A DNA stretch of 64,000 bases from Paenibacillus sp. SZ31 (GCF_012912005.1 NZ_JABBEA010000002.1:434001-498000), one strand, 5' to 3'; shown: positions 26,179-35,799, counted from the stretch's first letter. A program made the numbers and translations. The notes: generated by a model from the sequence alone, not told the origin.

Positions 26179-26991
26179 ATGGAAGAGATTATATTGTGGT
26201 TAAAGTATTTGTTTTTAGGTATTGTTCAAGGTGCGACGGAGCCAATCCCCGTCTCCTCAAGCGGTCATCTGATCATCGCTCAGAAACTTATGGGCATCAA
26301 GCAGAATGGATTGTCATTTGAGATTTTAACAAACACGGCATCGCTTATCGCTATTATTTTTATTTTCCGGGAAGATATCAAAAAGTTGATTATTGGTGCA
26401 CTTGGTTACCTTCGTACTCGTAAAGAAGAATATCGAGCAGACTTCATGTTTTGCTTATACATAATTATTGGCACGATTCCTGCTGCAGTCGTTGCGGTCC
26501 TGTTTAAAGATCGGATTGAAGAAATCTTCTCGTCCGTATATACCGTTTCCATTGCACTATTGATCACCGGGGTTGCCTTGTGGCTGATTCGTAATCTTCG
26601 TGGTCGTAAGCAAGATGGTGATCTGTCTACGAAAGATGCATTGTTGGTAGGTCTGGCTCAGGCGGTCGCTCTTATTCCGGGCATTAGCCGCTCAGGGGCA
26701 ACTGTAATTGCGTCCATCGCTGTCGGCATGAAACAGGAAACGGCTTTGAAGTTCTCCTTTATGCTGTACATTCCCATAAGTATTGGTGGACTCATCATGG
26801 GGGTATCCGACATTGCCAATGATCCGAATCGATCACAGCTGGCTATCCCTTACCTGATCGCATTCATCACGACGCTCTTCGTCACCTATTTCTCCATGAG
26901 ATGGTTTATGGGCATTATGGCCAAAGGCAACCTGAAATACTTTTCGTATTATTGTTTTGCCGCAGGTACATTGTTACTGATCTTCTTATAA
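26179..26991 (+). CDS. uppP: undecaprenyl-diphosphatase
   Basis: 270 residues, eight predicted membrane helices, standard BacA/UppP length. The active-site (E/Q)xxxE motif is [16 protein letters not shown] (Gln17, Glu21, Ser27, His30); the second is [14 protein letters not shown]. It dephosphorylates undecaprenyl pyrophosphate to recycle the lipid carrier for cell-wall synthesis and gives bacitracin tolerance. AGGAGG precedes the ATG. It is a single gene followed by a terminator. Confidence 0.94.
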   Translation: MEEIILWLKYLFLGIVQGATEPIPVSSSGHLIIAQKLMGIKQNGLSFEILTNTASLIAIIFIFREDIKKLIIGALGYLRTRKEEYRADFMFCLYIIIGTIPAAVVAVLFKDRIEEIFSSVYTVSIALLITGVALWLIRNLRGRKQDGDLSTKDALLVGLAQAVALIPGISRSGATVIASIAVGMKQETALKFSFMLYIPISIGGLIMGVSDIANDPNRSQLAIPYLIAFITTLFVTYFSMRWFMGIMAKGNLKYFSYYCFAAGTLLLIFL

Positions 26992-27008
26992 AAAAAGTCC
27001 ACACACCA

Positions 27009-27041
27009 AAAGGAACAACCAGCGATGGTTGTTCCTTTGTT
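27009..27041. terminator. terminator between uppP and the MFS gene
   Basis: AAAGGAACAACC and GGTTGTTCCTTT form a 12-bp perfect stem with a six-base loop, followed by GTTG. The genes on both sides converge on it. Confidence 0.78.
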
Positions 27042-27077
27042 GTATAGTGGCAGAGCCGTAATGACCCATAGCTAAAG

Positions 27078-28256
27078 CTAGAGTGTCAGTCGCGTAGCCT
27101 TGTTGCTTCTGTTAACCAGCTCTGTAGCCGCGAACATAACACTGAACAAAATTAGCAGGATCAGGGGTACCATGGACATTCCCCATTGGCTTGCAATGAG
27201 CCCCATACCTAACGGGATGAGTGTTGAACCTGTATAGGCACTGGCCATTTCAAGTCCAATTACACTTGGGGATGCTTTCTCTCCGAAGCGTTCCGGTGTC
27301 GCATGAACAATGCTCGGATAGATCGGTGCTCCGCCCAATCCCACGATGAATAATGCACCTGCGGCAATCCAGTACGGAATCGGCATAACCAGGATAACCA
27401 GTCCGACGCATCCAACGATTCCACCATACCTGATGAGAATTTTGCTGGATACATGAGTCGAAAGAAAACCTGAGATCACACGTCCCAAGATGATGCCAAT
27501 GAAAAATAGGGATGATAGTGCTGCGGCAGTGCCTGGGGAAACCCCCTTGCTTCCGATGAAGAAAGACGCCATCCACAGACCGGCTGCAGTCTCGGAACCA
27601 TTGTAACAAAGCATGGCCAGCATCGACATCTTCACGCCGGGTATGCGTATAGCCTCACGGTTGCTCACCCGTTTCTCCTCATCGCCCGACTCCTCTACTC
27701 TTCCCTTCTCGAAGATCTTCCACAGAGACAACGTTGACAATAAGATCACCGCGATCCCAAGCAAAATCAACCCTACAGTGACGTATCCTGCACGCCAGTT
27801 GTTAGCTTGATTCAGCCAATATGCCATAACGAGTGGGCCTGTCACCGCGCCAATTCCCCAGAAACAATGCAACCAGTTCATATGCTTGGCTTTGAAATGC
27901 AATGCTACATAATTACTTAGTGCCGCATCCACCGACCCTGCACCCAGACCGAGAGGGATCGCCAGAATCAGTAAAAACACAAAATTCTCCGAGATCGAGA
28001 ATCCAAACAGCGCGACCGTTGTTGAGAGGATGCTGAATAGTGTGACTTTACCTGTTCCGAATCGGTGTAATAATCGGCTGGCTGAGAGACTGGACACTAC
28101 TGTACTAAATGAAATGATTAGCGATATGTAACCAGCCATTTCTGTTGTCGCATGTATATCGTTTTTCATAACGGACCAGGCACTGCCAAGTAAAGCATCT
28201 GGCAATCCCAGCCCTATAAATGCGAGATAGATAATGATTAACAATAACGTGACCAT
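27078..28256 (-). CDS. MFS transporter
   Basis: 392 residues from the ATG at 28256, ten bases after GAGGAG; the open frame continues 66 codons upstream but that part is not membrane-like and lacks a ribosome site. Twelve helices; first helix LLIIIYLAFIGLGLPDALLGSAW, then SASRLLHRFGTGKVT as the loop after helix 2. The GLGLPDALLG opening is that of FucP-like / YfkF-type facilitators. Substrate unknown. It is divergent from an HxlR regulator 318 bp away, which may control it. Confidence 0.87.
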   Translation of the reverse strand: MVTLLLIIIYLAFIGLGLPDALLGSAWSVMKNDIHATTEMAGYISLIISFSTVVSSLSASRLLHRFGTGKVTLFSILSTTVALFGFSISENFVFLLILAIPLGLGAGSVDAALSNYVALHFKAKHMNWLHCFWGIGAVTGPLVMAYWLNQANNWRAGYVTVGLILLGIAVILLSTLSLWKIFEKGRVEESGDEEKRVSNREAIRIPGVKMSMLAMLCYNGSETAAGLWMASFFIGSKGVSPGTAAALSSLFFIGIILGRVISGFLSTHVSSKILIRYGGIVGCVGLVILVMPIPYWIAAGALFIVGLGGAPIYPSIVHATPERFGEKASPSVIGLEMASAYTGSTLIPLGMGLIASQWGMSMVPLILLILFSVMFAATELVNRSNKATRLTL

Positions 28257-28574
28257 GGGGGTGTCTCTCCTCAGTTTGTTTAATTTCTGCTTCTCATCGA
28301 ACCACCCATATAATAATATTGATATTTTTATCTGTAATCTTCCTATATTTTGACTCGTTATATCAGTATCCTGATATATTCTAATGAATCTGGGAATACA
28401 TTTAGCACTAGCTATGTTTACAAAATTCGTTTGCTCAGAATGCTCTTCATTCATACAGAATACTTCACTTTGCTTTCCTTTACTTCAATGTAAGTTTAAT
28501 ATAAACTGAACGCAATCAGAACTTTAGTAGAGTATGTACTTTATAGATAGGTACTAGCCGAAAGGATAGTGTAA
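28257..28574. promoter_or_regulatory. regulatory region between MFS and HxlR genes
   Basis: 318 bp without a gene. It contains a perfect inverted repeat TATATCAG-tatc-CTGATATA at 28359-28378 on the MFS side, and an imperfect TACTT-N7-AGGTA element at 28537-28553 just before the HxlR start, similar to HxlR-family operators with GTAC/TACT half-sites. No consensus promoter stood out. The MFS reading frame runs into this stretch, but I take it as untranslated. Confidence 0.5.
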
Positions 28575-28952
28575 ATGATGAGTATGGCTGAATACCACGG
28601 TAAAGTTAAAAATATTCAAGATACCCCTTTTGGATATACGTTGTCCGTTATTGGTGGCAAATGGAAAATGGTGATTATGTACCTTCTGGCAGAAAACCCA
28701 CCTGTCCGCTTCAATGAGCTAAAAAGGCAGATCGGCGCGATTACGTATAGAACATTAAGTTCACAGCTCAAAGAATTGGAAGCTGATGGTATGGTGGAGC
28801 GGAAAGAGTACCCCCAAGTCCCTCCTAAAGTTGAGTACCGACTGACAGCTAAAGCTGAAAGATTATTGCCCGTATTGGAAGGATTATGTGAATGGGGCGC
28901 CCAACATCAAGACCCTTCGATCATTTCGATCATGAATACCGAAACGGATTAA
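28575..28952 (+). CDS. HxlR family winged-helix regulator
   Basis: 125 residues. The core FGYTLSVIGGKWKMVIMYLLAENPPVRFNELKRQIGAITYRTLSSQLKELEADGMVERKEYPQVPPKVEYRLTAKAERLLPVLEGL is a complete HxlR domain. Unlike the protein at 14527 there is no cysteine before GGKW (position taken by S/V), so it probably does not use the YodB-type thiol switch. It may repress or activate the divergent MFS gene. AAAGG precedes the ATG by nine bases. Confidence 0.9.
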   Translation: MMSMAEYHGKVKNIQDTPFGYTLSVIGGKWKMVIMYLLAENPPVRFNELKRQIGAITYRTLSSQLKELEADGMVERKEYPQVPPKVEYRLTAKAERLLPVLEGLCEWGAQHQDPSIISIMNTETD

Positions 28953-29002
28953 ACGCGTTTGTCTATATATTTTCAGATGAAAATGGGCATGTTAAAGCGC
29001 AA

Positions 29003-29029
29003 AAAAGTCGCCAATCGGCGACTTTCTTA
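29003..29029. terminator. bidirectional terminator between hxlR and GNAT genes
   Basis: AAAAGTCGCC and GGCGACTTT (perfect stem, four-base loop) with A-run before and CTT after. The minus-strand GNAT gene begins its 3' end 18 bp further on. Confidence 0.8.
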
Positions 29030-29046
29030 CTTTTATATTCGTAGAG

Positions 29047-29517
29047 TTATACTTTTTCGTGTACCAAGTCTTTCTGGTAGGCCAACACTCTGTCCCAATT
29101 GCCACTAAAAATAGGGATTCGATAATAGCCTACGCGTTCATACAGCGCGGCTGCTTCTGGTTGCAGGGGACCTGTCTGCAGTTTTAGATTGGTGTATCCA
29201 AGTTCGCTTGCAAGACGATCTGCCTCGGTCAAAATAGCCTGTGCAATCCCCTTACGGCGGTAGCCACTGCGAGTATACATGCGTTTAACCTCTACAGATG
29301 TTTCATCAAGGGGTCTAAGTGCTCCGCAACCAACCGGATACCCGTCGATTCTGGCAACGATAAAGGCCGCCCGTGGCACTTCAACGTCTGACAGTTGAAA
29401 TCCCGCTGTTCCATCACCGCCATATAACAAACCAAGTTCTTCGCTCAGCTCCTTGATCAATTGCAGTGAATCCTCGCTTCGAATATCTTCAGCTGCTGCA
29501 CGCACGATGTGTGTCAT
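29047..29517 (-). CDS. GNAT family N-acetyltransferase
   Basis: 156 residues, typical GNAT size. Acetyl-CoA binding motif A is VKRMYTRSGYRRKGIAQAILTEADRLASELGY (the R-x-x-G-x-G/A pattern as RRKGIA). Preceded by VGCGALRPLDETSVEV, followed by LYERVGYYRIP. The substrate cannot be read. It is cytosolic. AAGGGGG precedes the ATG. It overlaps no neighbour. Confidence 0.92.
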   Translation of the reverse strand: MTHIVRAAAEDIRSEDSLQLIKELSEELGLLYGGDGTAGFQLSDVEVPRAAFIVARIDGYPVGCGALRPLDETSVEVKRMYTRSGYRRKGIAQAILTEADRLASELGYTNLKLQTGPLQPEAAALYERVGYYRIPIFSGNWDRVLAYQKDLVHEKV

Positions 29518-29761
29518 CCCACATACCCCCTTTATCTTATTGGACTTATTGGTTTTATTGATATATATAAATTATCATTCGCAACAGCAAGCGTCAATTC
29601 CCCCATTCATTGAATATTTCTATAAGAGAAAGCCTCCTACATTAGTATCTCCATCATAAGCTCACGTTCAACACAGGACGAGCGTATCTTATCGCCGTCT
29701 CTATTCGTTTACATAAGAAACGTAATGAGCAATGAATTTTATCTCTCGGAGGTCTGGTATA

Positions 29762-30442
29762 ATGACAATTTCAAAAGGAATAGAAGTGCTTCAGCTTGAG
29801 TTTGATGGGAATATAATTCACCCTGTTCTGATATGGGATGAAGAAATGGCTTTGTTAATAGATGCCGGTTTCCCTGGACAATATGACGCTTTATGTACCG
29901 AACTCGAAAAGGCAGGCGTGCCGATCGGCCAACTTAAGGCAGTCATTTTGACGCATCAGGATGTGGACCATATCGGCTGTCTTCCAGAGATTTTGCAGGA
30001 GTGTGGTGATCATGTCAGGGTATATGCACATGAACTGGATAAGCCATATATTGAGGGGCAGCTCCCTCTTCTCAAAGACGCTCACCTTGAGCACCCTCCA
30101 AAGGGAAAAGTTGATGAAACGGTAATCGATGGTCAGGAACTGCCGTTTTGCGGCGGCATTCGCGTTATTCATTCACCTGGTCATACGCCAGGTCATATCA
30201 GTCTTTATTTGATGGATAGTAAGACGCTCATCGCCGGAGATTCAATGTACAGTGTCGACGGCATACTTGGCGGCGTTCATGGCCCTACCACACTCGATAT
30301 CGAGACGGCTCGTTGCTCTTTGAAAAAGTATATGGAACTCGACATTTCATCTGTAATTTGTTACCACGGTGGACGAAGTCATGTGAATGTGAATGAACAG
30401 ATCTCAGGGCTAGTTAAGGGTTTATTGTTTTGCAAACTGTAA
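29762..30442 (+). CDS. MBL-fold metallo-hydrolase
   Basis: 226 residues from the ATG nine bases after GGAGG. The metal motif THQDVDH carries His65, Asp67, Asp69 and His70; further ligands are in HSPGHTPGHISLYL and AGDSMY, and the C-terminal His in CYHGGRS. This is the glyoxalase II-like branch of the metallo-beta-lactamase fold. It probably hydrolyses a thioester or lactone; the true substrate is unknown. Its 3' end overlaps the convergent gene at 30422 by 21 bp. Confidence 0.9.
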   Translation: MTISKGIEVLQLEFDGNIIHPVLIWDEEMALLIDAGFPGQYDALCTELEKAGVPIGQLKAVILTHQDVDHIGCLPEILQECGDHVRVYAHELDKPYIEGQLPLLKDAHLEHPPKGKVDETVIDGQELPFCGGIRVIHSPGHTPGHISLYLMDSKTLIAGDSMYSVDGILGGVHGPTTLDIETARCSLKKYMELDISSVICYHGGRSHVNVNEQISGLVKGLLFCKL

Positions 30443-31045
30443 AATAGCTGTAGCCGCACGAATTCGCAGCTCTTCATCTTCACTGTGCAACGCTTCTCTC
30501 AGCACATGGAGAGCTGTTTGGATCGTGGCTTCATCTACCACTGTTGAGGGAGTGTTGGTTGCTTCAGCCGCTACGCTGACTGCAAGTCCGCGATCCAGCT
30601 GTGCTTGTGATACGGGATACTCAAACTTCGCTAGGATGGATGAGTCATTTTGCAGTGCCTGCACTTTGTCATTCAGCTCAGCGAGAGGAATGCGCCCCAA
30701 CCATGTAACTCCGCGACGGTGACATATCAAGTCCTCTTCAGAACCAATAGAATCGTCGTAATAATAATCCCCGATATCCCCAACATACGTCCATTCATCA
30801 TCGCTAATTAATACATAATCTCCATCCTGCATGAGGTTAGCAAACATATGTAGTGTCGCGAGTGTGCTAGCCAATTCCGACTCATCCAAGCAATCGTTCT
30901 GAACCAGCTGTTCCTTCCATAACTCCGGGGGCGTTTGCTCCAGATCCCCTGTACCCGACCAAGCGATTCCAATATAATTATCCTCCAGAAATGATGCTAC
31001 TCTGTTGATTCCGTGCACGTTGGACTGAATGTGATACAGATTCAT
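30422..31045 (-). CDS. unknown protein, N-terminal 'IGIAWSGTGDL' domain
   Basis: 207 residues from the ATG at 31045, eight bases after GGAAGG. I do not recognise a named family. The first ~130 residues (MNLYHIQSNVHGINRVASFLEDNYIGIAW; NLMQDGDYVLISDD; GDIGDYYY; RRGVTWLGRIPLAELN) look like the small beta-rich module that precedes some restriction-type nucleases and EVE/PUA-like readers: a 'gIGW' strand followed by 'Gd.v' and 'R.V.WL' strands. This is inference from pattern only. The last ~50 residues form helices resembling a HEAT-like repeat (EALHSEDEELRIRAATAILQFA). It converges with and overlaps the MBL gene. Confidence 0.65.
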   Translation of the reverse strand: MNLYHIQSNVHGINRVASFLEDNYIGIAWSGTGDLEQTPPELWKEQLVQNDCLDESELASTLATLHMFANLMQDGDYVLISDDEWTYVGDIGDYYYDDSIGSEEDLICHRRGVTWLGRIPLAELNDKVQALQNDSSILAKFEYPVSQAQLDRGLAVSVAAEATNTPSTVVDEATIQTALHVLREALHSEDEELRIRAATAILQFAKQ

Positions 31046-31136
31046 GCGTACCGCCTTCCTTTCAATCATTCGTATGAACGTAGTTCACCATTGTAACATT
31101 AGTGGGGGCTATTTCAAACGTAATGACTTCTTTTGA

Positions 31137-31165
31137 TATAGCCCTAGGCTATAACTAGGTATAAT
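31137..31165 (+). promoter_or_regulatory. LysR-type palindrome and -10 box upstream of metE
   Basis: TATAGCCCTAGGCTATA at 31137-31153 has perfect seven-base arms and fits T-N11-A / TATAG-N7-CTATA; TATAAT follows at 31160. The region lacks a good -35, suggesting activation by a LysR protein such as MetR/MtaR. I saw no SAM (S-box) or T-box leader: only 74 bp separate the -10 box from the start codon. Confidence 0.6.
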
Positions 31166-31238
31166 TTAATGGAATTACATTATAACTCCGGATCTGTGAT
31201 AAATTTTGTGTAACATAAAAGCAGAGGGGTTTTAAGCG

Positions 31239-33533
31239 ATGACGAAAAGTAGTGTATTGGGATATCCGCGTATTGGTGCTGATCGGGAATGGAAGAAAGC
31301 GTTGGAAGCGTTCTGGGCAGGTAAGCTGGAGGAAAACGAATTTCACGCACGTTTGCAAGAGATCCGCATAGATCATTTGCGCAAGCAGCAAGCGAAAGGC
31401 ATCGACATCATTCCGGTGAATGATTTCAGCTATTATGATCATATCCTGGATACGGCTGTGATGTTCGGCATTATCCCTAAACGATTTGCTTATGATGGTG
31501 GTTCCGTTCCGTTGTCCGTATATTATGGTATTGCCCGGGGAACGAAAGATGCTGCAGCAAGTGAAATGACAAAATGGTTCAACACGAACTATCACTACAT
31601 TGTACCTGAACTGGACGGGGCTTCCCCAACTCTGACGGAGAACAAACCACTTCTCGCTTATCGTGAAGCAAAAGAAAAACTCGGCATTGAAGGCAAGCCG
31701 GTTATCGTTGGACCGTTAACCTTCCTGAAGCTCTCCAAAGGCTATGATAAATCCGAGACAGACGCTTGGCTGGACCGCTTGCTTCCACTCTACACTCAAT
31801 TGCTTCAGGAACTTGCGAGTGAAGGCGTTCAGTGGGTGCAGATCGACGAGCCTAGTCTGGTAACCAAATTAAGCAATGAAGACGCACAGCGTCTGAATAA
31901 AATATATGAGACATTTGCAGCAGCCGTTCCAGGCCTGAATATCATGCTGCAAACGTACTTTGAATCTGTTGAAAACTACAACGATATTGTTGCACTGCCA
32001 GTTCAAGGTGTAGGACTTGATTTTGTACACGGACTCTCTGGTAACACACAATCCATTCGGACATCCGGTTTCCCTGCGGACAAAGTATTGGGAGCAGGTA
32101 TTATTGATGGACGTGGGATCTGGAAAGCTTCCCTTCAATCAAAACTGAATTTGCTGAATGAATTGACTGAGTTCGTGACACCTGAACGTATCATCGTGCA
32201 ATCATCTTGCAGTCTGCTACACGTGCCAGTAACGACAGAACGTGAGGCAAAACTTACATCTGAACTGAAAAATGCCCTCGCATTTGCAGATGAAAAGCTG
32301 GATGAGATTGTTCTTTTGACTACAGCCTTATCTTCACCAAGTGCAGAGATTACCGCTAAAATTAACGAAGCAGAGCTTCCTCTTCAGGCGCTTCAGCAAT
32401 CCGAAGACCGGAACCGCACTGCTGTACAGAAAGCCATTGCTTCCATCAGTGTTCAACAGCCAGAGCGCTCCCGTCCTTTTGCAGAGCGTCATGAAGCCCA
32501 ACAGGCCAAATGGCAATTGCCACTCTTCCCGACAACAACGATTGGTAGTTTCCCACAATCTGCTGAAGTCAGAAAAGCACGTCAGTTGTGGCGTAAAGGT
32601 GAGTTGAACAACGAACAGTATGCTGCCTTCATCCGGGAGCAGATTGATATCTGGATTAAGATTCAGGAAGAGATCGGAATTGACGTGTTGGTGCATGGTG
32701 AGTTTGAGCGTACGGACATGGTTGAATTCTTTGGCGAGAAACTGGCCGGCTTTGCCTTTACACAGTTTGGATGGGTACAATCGTACGGTTCACGTTGCGT
32801 GAAGCCACCTATCATCTTCGGCGATGTTGCATTTACTGGTGAAATGACGGTGGAAGAAACGAAATATGCCCAATCGCAGACTGAGCGTCCTGTCAAAGGC
32901 ATGCTGACTGGCCCGATTACCATCATGAACTGGTCATTCGTACGCGAAGACATTGCTCGTGAGCAGATTGCCTATCAATTGGCGTATGCGTTGAGACAGG
33001 AAGTCGAAGCACTTGAACAGGCAGGCATTGGCATGATCCAGGTTGACGAGCCGGCTGTTCGCGAAGGGCTTCCGCTGAAAGAAAATGAACAAGCCGATTA
33101 CCTGGCTTGGGCAGTCAAAGCGTTCCGCATCTCCACGTGCACGGTGCATGAAACGACTCAAATTCATACACATATGTGTTATTGCGAATTCCATGACATG
33201 ATTGATTCCATCGAAGCTATGGATGCAGATGTTATCTCCATTGAGACATCCCGTAGTCACGGTGAACTGATTCACAGCTTTGAAGAAAATACGTATGAGC
33301 TCGGTATCGGTCTTGGCGTATATGACATCCATAGCCCAAGAGTTCCGAGTGTAGATGAAATGAGCAGCATGATTGAACGTGCCCTGCGTGTTCTTGATCC
33401 GAAGCTGTTCTGGATTAACCCGGACTGCGGATTGAAAACCCGTGGACAGGAAGAAACGGTTGCTTCCCTGCGTAACATGGTTGATGCAACTAGAATCGCC
33501 CGCACCAATCACGCTTCAGCTGCTGTATTGTAA
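31239..33533 (+). CDS. metE: cobalamin-independent methionine synthase
   Basis: 764 residues, full length for MetE. The N-terminal barrel starts [25 protein letters not shown]; the C-terminal barrel carries [16 protein letters not shown] and [17 protein letters not shown]. The zinc site is formed by His and Cys in HTHMCYCEF and the distal Cys in NPDCGLKTR. It transfers a methyl group from 5-methyltetrahydropteroyl-triglutamate to homocysteine in the cytosol. It is monocistronic with AGAGGGG before the ATG. Expression is probably controlled through the palindrome upstream rather than a riboswitch. Confidence 0.97.
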   Translation: MTKSSVLGYPRIGADREWKKALEAFWAGKLEENEFHARLQEIRIDHLRKQQAKGIDIIPVNDFSYYDHILDTAVMFGIIPKRFAYDGGSVPLSVYYGIARGTKDAAASEMTKWFNTNYHYIVPELDGASPTLTENKPLLAYREAKEKLGIEGKPVIVGPLTFLKLSKGYDKSETDAWLDRLLPLYTQLLQELASEGVQWVQIDEPSLVTKLSNEDAQRLNKIYETFAAAVPGLNIMLQTYFESVENYNDIVALPVQGVGLDFVHGLSGNTQSIRTSGFPADKVLGAGIIDGRGIWKASLQSKLNLLNELTEFVTPERIIVQSSCSLLHVPVTTEREAKLTSELKNALAFADEKLDEIVLLTTALSSPSAEITAKINEAELPLQALQQSEDRNRTAVQKAIASISVQQPERSRPFAERHEAQQAKWQLPLFPTTTIGSFPQSAEVRKARQLWRKGELNNEQYAAFIREQIDIWIKIQEEIGIDVLVHGEFERTDMVEFFGEKLAGFAFTQFGWVQSYGSRCVKPPIIFGDVAFTGEMTVEETKYAQSQTERPVKGMLTGPITIMNWSFVREDIAREQIAYQLAYALRQEVEALEQAGIGMIQVDEPAVREGLPLKENEQADYLAWAVKAFRISTCTVHETTQIHTHMCYCEFHDMIDSIEAMDADVISIETSRSHGELIHSFEENTYELGIGLGVYDIHSPRVPSVDEMSSMIERALRVLDPKLFWINPDCGLKTRGQEETVASLRNMVDATRIARTNHASAAVL

Positions 33534-33564
33534 TCGGCTGCGAAGCGGCATAACTTCAAAAAGC

Positions 33565-33605
33565 AAAGCCGGACACCCCTTCGTTAAATGGGTGTCCGGC
33601 TTTTT
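33565..33605 (+). terminator. metE terminator
   Basis: AAAGCCGGACACCC pairs with GGGTGTCCGGCTTT around an 11-base loop, followed by TT; very strong. Confidence 0.9.
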
Positions 33606-33708
33606 ATCCGGTTACTTTTTGTGATTACTTTTATCGTACATTCGTTTCACTTATAATCTGGGCGATCTCGGTCATTCCTGCCTTTTTCTCACCATCCAAC
33701 GTTCACGA

Positions 33709-34272
33709 CTAGATACTCTCTTCCAGCCATTGCTGCAACGGTGTATCTTCGGTAAGTTCACCGAGCAATATATGACGGAACTCTCCGTCCTTATCAATTA
33801 CCATCGTTGCCGGCAAACCTGTAATTCGATACATGCCTGATATGTTGCCCGTCACATCAATGATCACAGGAAAATCAAACGCCTGCTTATCCATAAACTC
33901 ACGAATCGTGCCCTTCGATTCCCCCACGTTAACAAACAGCGTTTCCACGTCGTTCTGATAATCCTGAGCAATCTGGTGAACGAGCGGCATCTCCCTTACA
34001 CAGGGTGTGCACCATGAAGCCCAAAAGTTAATCATGACGGCTTTGCCCCGATAATCGGACAGTCTGACTTGTTCGCCTGCTGAATTGACCGCTGTGAACT
34101 CAGGAGCTACTGCACCTGCTTGAATAGCGTTGCCTCGCTGAGACTCGGGTGTCGACATATTTTCAAAAACGGCCCATACACCTGTGAACAACGCAACCAA
34201 GCCAATCAGTATTGTAAGTATATGTCTGTTATTAAACCTCTTCATCTTCTTCTGCAATAAACTCACCTTCAC
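33709..34272 (-). CDS. membrane-anchored TlpA/ResA-like thioredoxin
   Basis: 187 residues. One N-terminal helix (ILTILIGLVALFTGVWAVF) anchors a periplasm-facing thioredoxin domain. The active site is WCTPC (Cys88, Cys91) in INFWASWCTPCVREMP, and the cis-Pro loop is ITGLPATMVIDKDG. TlpA/ResA proteins reduce disulfides outside the membrane, for example in cytochrome c or copper-centre maturation. The gene overlaps the upstream ABC ATPase by four bases (ATGA) and is last in the nos-like operon, so it probably keeps cysteine ligands or copper reduced for that system. Confidence 0.9.
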   Translation of the reverse strand: MKVSLLQKKMKRFNNRHILTILIGLVALFTGVWAVFENMSTPESQRGNAIQAGAVAPEFTAVNSAGEQVRLSDYRGKAVMINFWASWCTPCVREMPLVHQIAQDYQNDVETLFVNVGESKGTIREFMDKQAFDFPVIIDVTGNISGMYRITGLPATMVIDKDGEFRHILLGELTEDTPLQQWLEESI

Positions 34273-34982
34273 TTTAAGCCAAGACTTTGATGAAATGCTG
34301 CATGGAGCGAACCGAATTGATCACGAAAGTCATGGGTGGAACCCTCTCCCACATTCCGACCATGGTTCATGAATATCACCTGATCCGCAATATCGTCTGC
34401 AATCTCCAACTGATGGGTCGAGAATACGACCATATGACCGTCCTGCTTGATTCCCTTAAGCAGCTGTGTTAATTCCTGCATCCAGAATGGGTCCAATCCA
34501 TTCGTTGGCTCATCCATGATGAGTAGTGGCGGTTTGGACAGTACAGCCTGAGCGAATAATACACGTTGGCGCATGCCTTTGGAGAAGGTCGTGACCCGGT
34601 TTTTCTTTTGATCCTCCAAGCCTACCATGGTCAGCACTTCCTGTACTCTCTCCTTGGGAACTTTCCTCAGAGAAGCCCAGAACAGAAGCATTTCCTCCGC
34701 ACTCAGTCCTTGATTAAATTGATAATCGTCCGGCATATATCCAATCTGCTCTGAATAACGCTTGCGCTCCTTCAACCATCGCACATTGTTCACCGCAACC
34801 TCACCGGAGGTAGGCCGAAGAATTCCTGCGATCATACGCAGCACCGTGCTCTTTCCTGCACCATTCCCTCCACAGAGGGCAAGCACTTGGCCTGAAGTAA
34901 TGCGAAAGGAGATATCCTCAACAATTGGTTGCTTTTTAATGGATTTGCACAATCCTATCACTTCGAGTCCCACCTTATCCAT
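34269..34982 (-). CDS. nosF: NosF-like ABC transporter ATPase
   Basis: 237 residues from the ATG at 34982, seven bases after GGGGG. Walker A GGNGAGKST at 38-46, signature FSKGMRQRVLFAQAVL (variant of LSGGQ), Walker B LLIMDEPTNGLDP and the switch His in FSTHQLE. The protein matches ATPases of two-component ABC exporters (CcmA/NosF type). It overlaps the permease gene by eight bases and the thioredoxin gene by four, so the three are coupled. In denitrifiers NosF powers NosDFY during Cu(Z) assembly in N2O reductase; here no reductase gene is present. Confidence 0.88.
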   Translation of the reverse strand: MDKVGLEVIGLCKSIKKQPIVEDISFRITSGQVLALCGGNGAGKSTVLRMIAGILRPTSGEVAVNNVRWLKERKRYSEQIGYMPDDYQFNQGLSAEEMLLFWASLRKVPKERVQEVLTMVGLEDQKKNRVTTFSKGMRQRVLFAQAVLSKPPLLIMDEPTNGLDPFWMQELTQLLKGIKQDGHMVVFSTHQLEIADDIADQVIFMNHGRNVGEGSTHDFRDQFGSLHAAFHQSLGLK

Positions 34983-35799
34983 GAGAACGCCCCCTCTCCC
35001 AGATCGCATATACCGCCAGGACAGAGAAGGCAATCCAGAATAGGCATATCCCGATGAAGATCCAACTGCCACTTGGTTGCTGCACCCACTCCACCCATCG
35101 ATAATATTCTGGTCCAAGAATGGAGCCGCCTCCCAGTTTGATGACGACAAACAATCGTACCAGCTCCGCCGGATTGATGAGCGTTAGTACAATCAACAGC
35201 GGTTTCACCCACAAATAAGGCATAAGTCCCAGCACAGAAAGCAATAAGGTCGGCCATCCAATGACAGCGAAGAACCATACGGTCACGGATATGGTTAACG
35301 CCTGCCACCGATTGCGTGACAACGAACCGATAAATAGCGCCAGCGTCAGGAATAACAACACCAGTCCACAAGAAAATGCCAGAAAGAGAAGGTAGGTCAT
35401 GACATCCAGTGGATTCCCGATTAACCCGCTAATGAGCCCCATCAGGCCGTATCCAAACGCAACAATGGTAATTAAAACAATCGACAGCCCGAGATACTTC
35501 CCAACAATAAAGGACATCGTGCCAATGGGATACGTGGACAGCAGTTGCCAGCTACCGTCCTCCTTTTCGGATGTTAGTGAGAAGGAACCGAGGAATAGCG
35601 TCATTAATGGTAAAAGGTAAAGAATGAGATTCAACATCGAACCTGTTGTGCCCGAATACCCTTCAACCAGATTCTGCGAATTCAGGAGTAACAAGCTTAA
35701 GCTAAAGGTGCAAAAAAGGATCAGAAACGAATACGCCCAAGGATTGCGAAATCCCATTTTCACTTCTCGTCTTGCAATCTGTATCATATCTGACATCAT
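34975..35799 (-). CDS. nosY: NosY-like ABC transporter permease
   Basis: 274 residues with six helices (YSFLILFCTFSLSLLLL; LILYLLPLMTLFLGSF; then IVLITIVAFGYGLMGLI and others) and the ABC2 pattern SFSLTSEKEDGSWQLLSTYPI, where NosY/CcmB-type proteins contact the ATPase. It pairs with the NosF-like ATPase. Residue 1 or 2 may be the true Met (ATGATG). It lies 25 bp after the NosL gene. Likely role: moving a sulfur or copper-related species for the NosD system. Confidence 0.85.
   Translation of the reverse strand: MMSDMIQIARREVKMGFRNPWAYSFLILFCTFSLSLLLLNSQNLVEGYSGTTGSMLNLILYLLPLMTLFLGSFSLTSEKEDGSWQLLSTYPIGTMSFIVGKYLGLSIVLITIVAFGYGLMGLISGLIGNPLDVMTYLLFLAFSCGLVLLFLTLALFIGSLSRNRWQALTISVTVWFFAVIGWPTLLLSVLGLMPYLWVKPLLIVLTLINPAELVRLFVVIKLGGGSILGPEYYRWVEWVQQPSGSWIFIGICLFWIAFSVLAVYAIWERGRSHG

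Noticed and set aside
28257..28454. N-terminal extension of the MFS protein at 27078
   Set aside because: The extra 66 residues are polar and not membrane-like, and the ATG at 28256 has a good GAGGAG; the extension is treated as untranslated.
32934..33512. 192-codon minus-strand frame in metE
   Set aside because: Antisense of a highly conserved methionine synthase region; no supporting signals.
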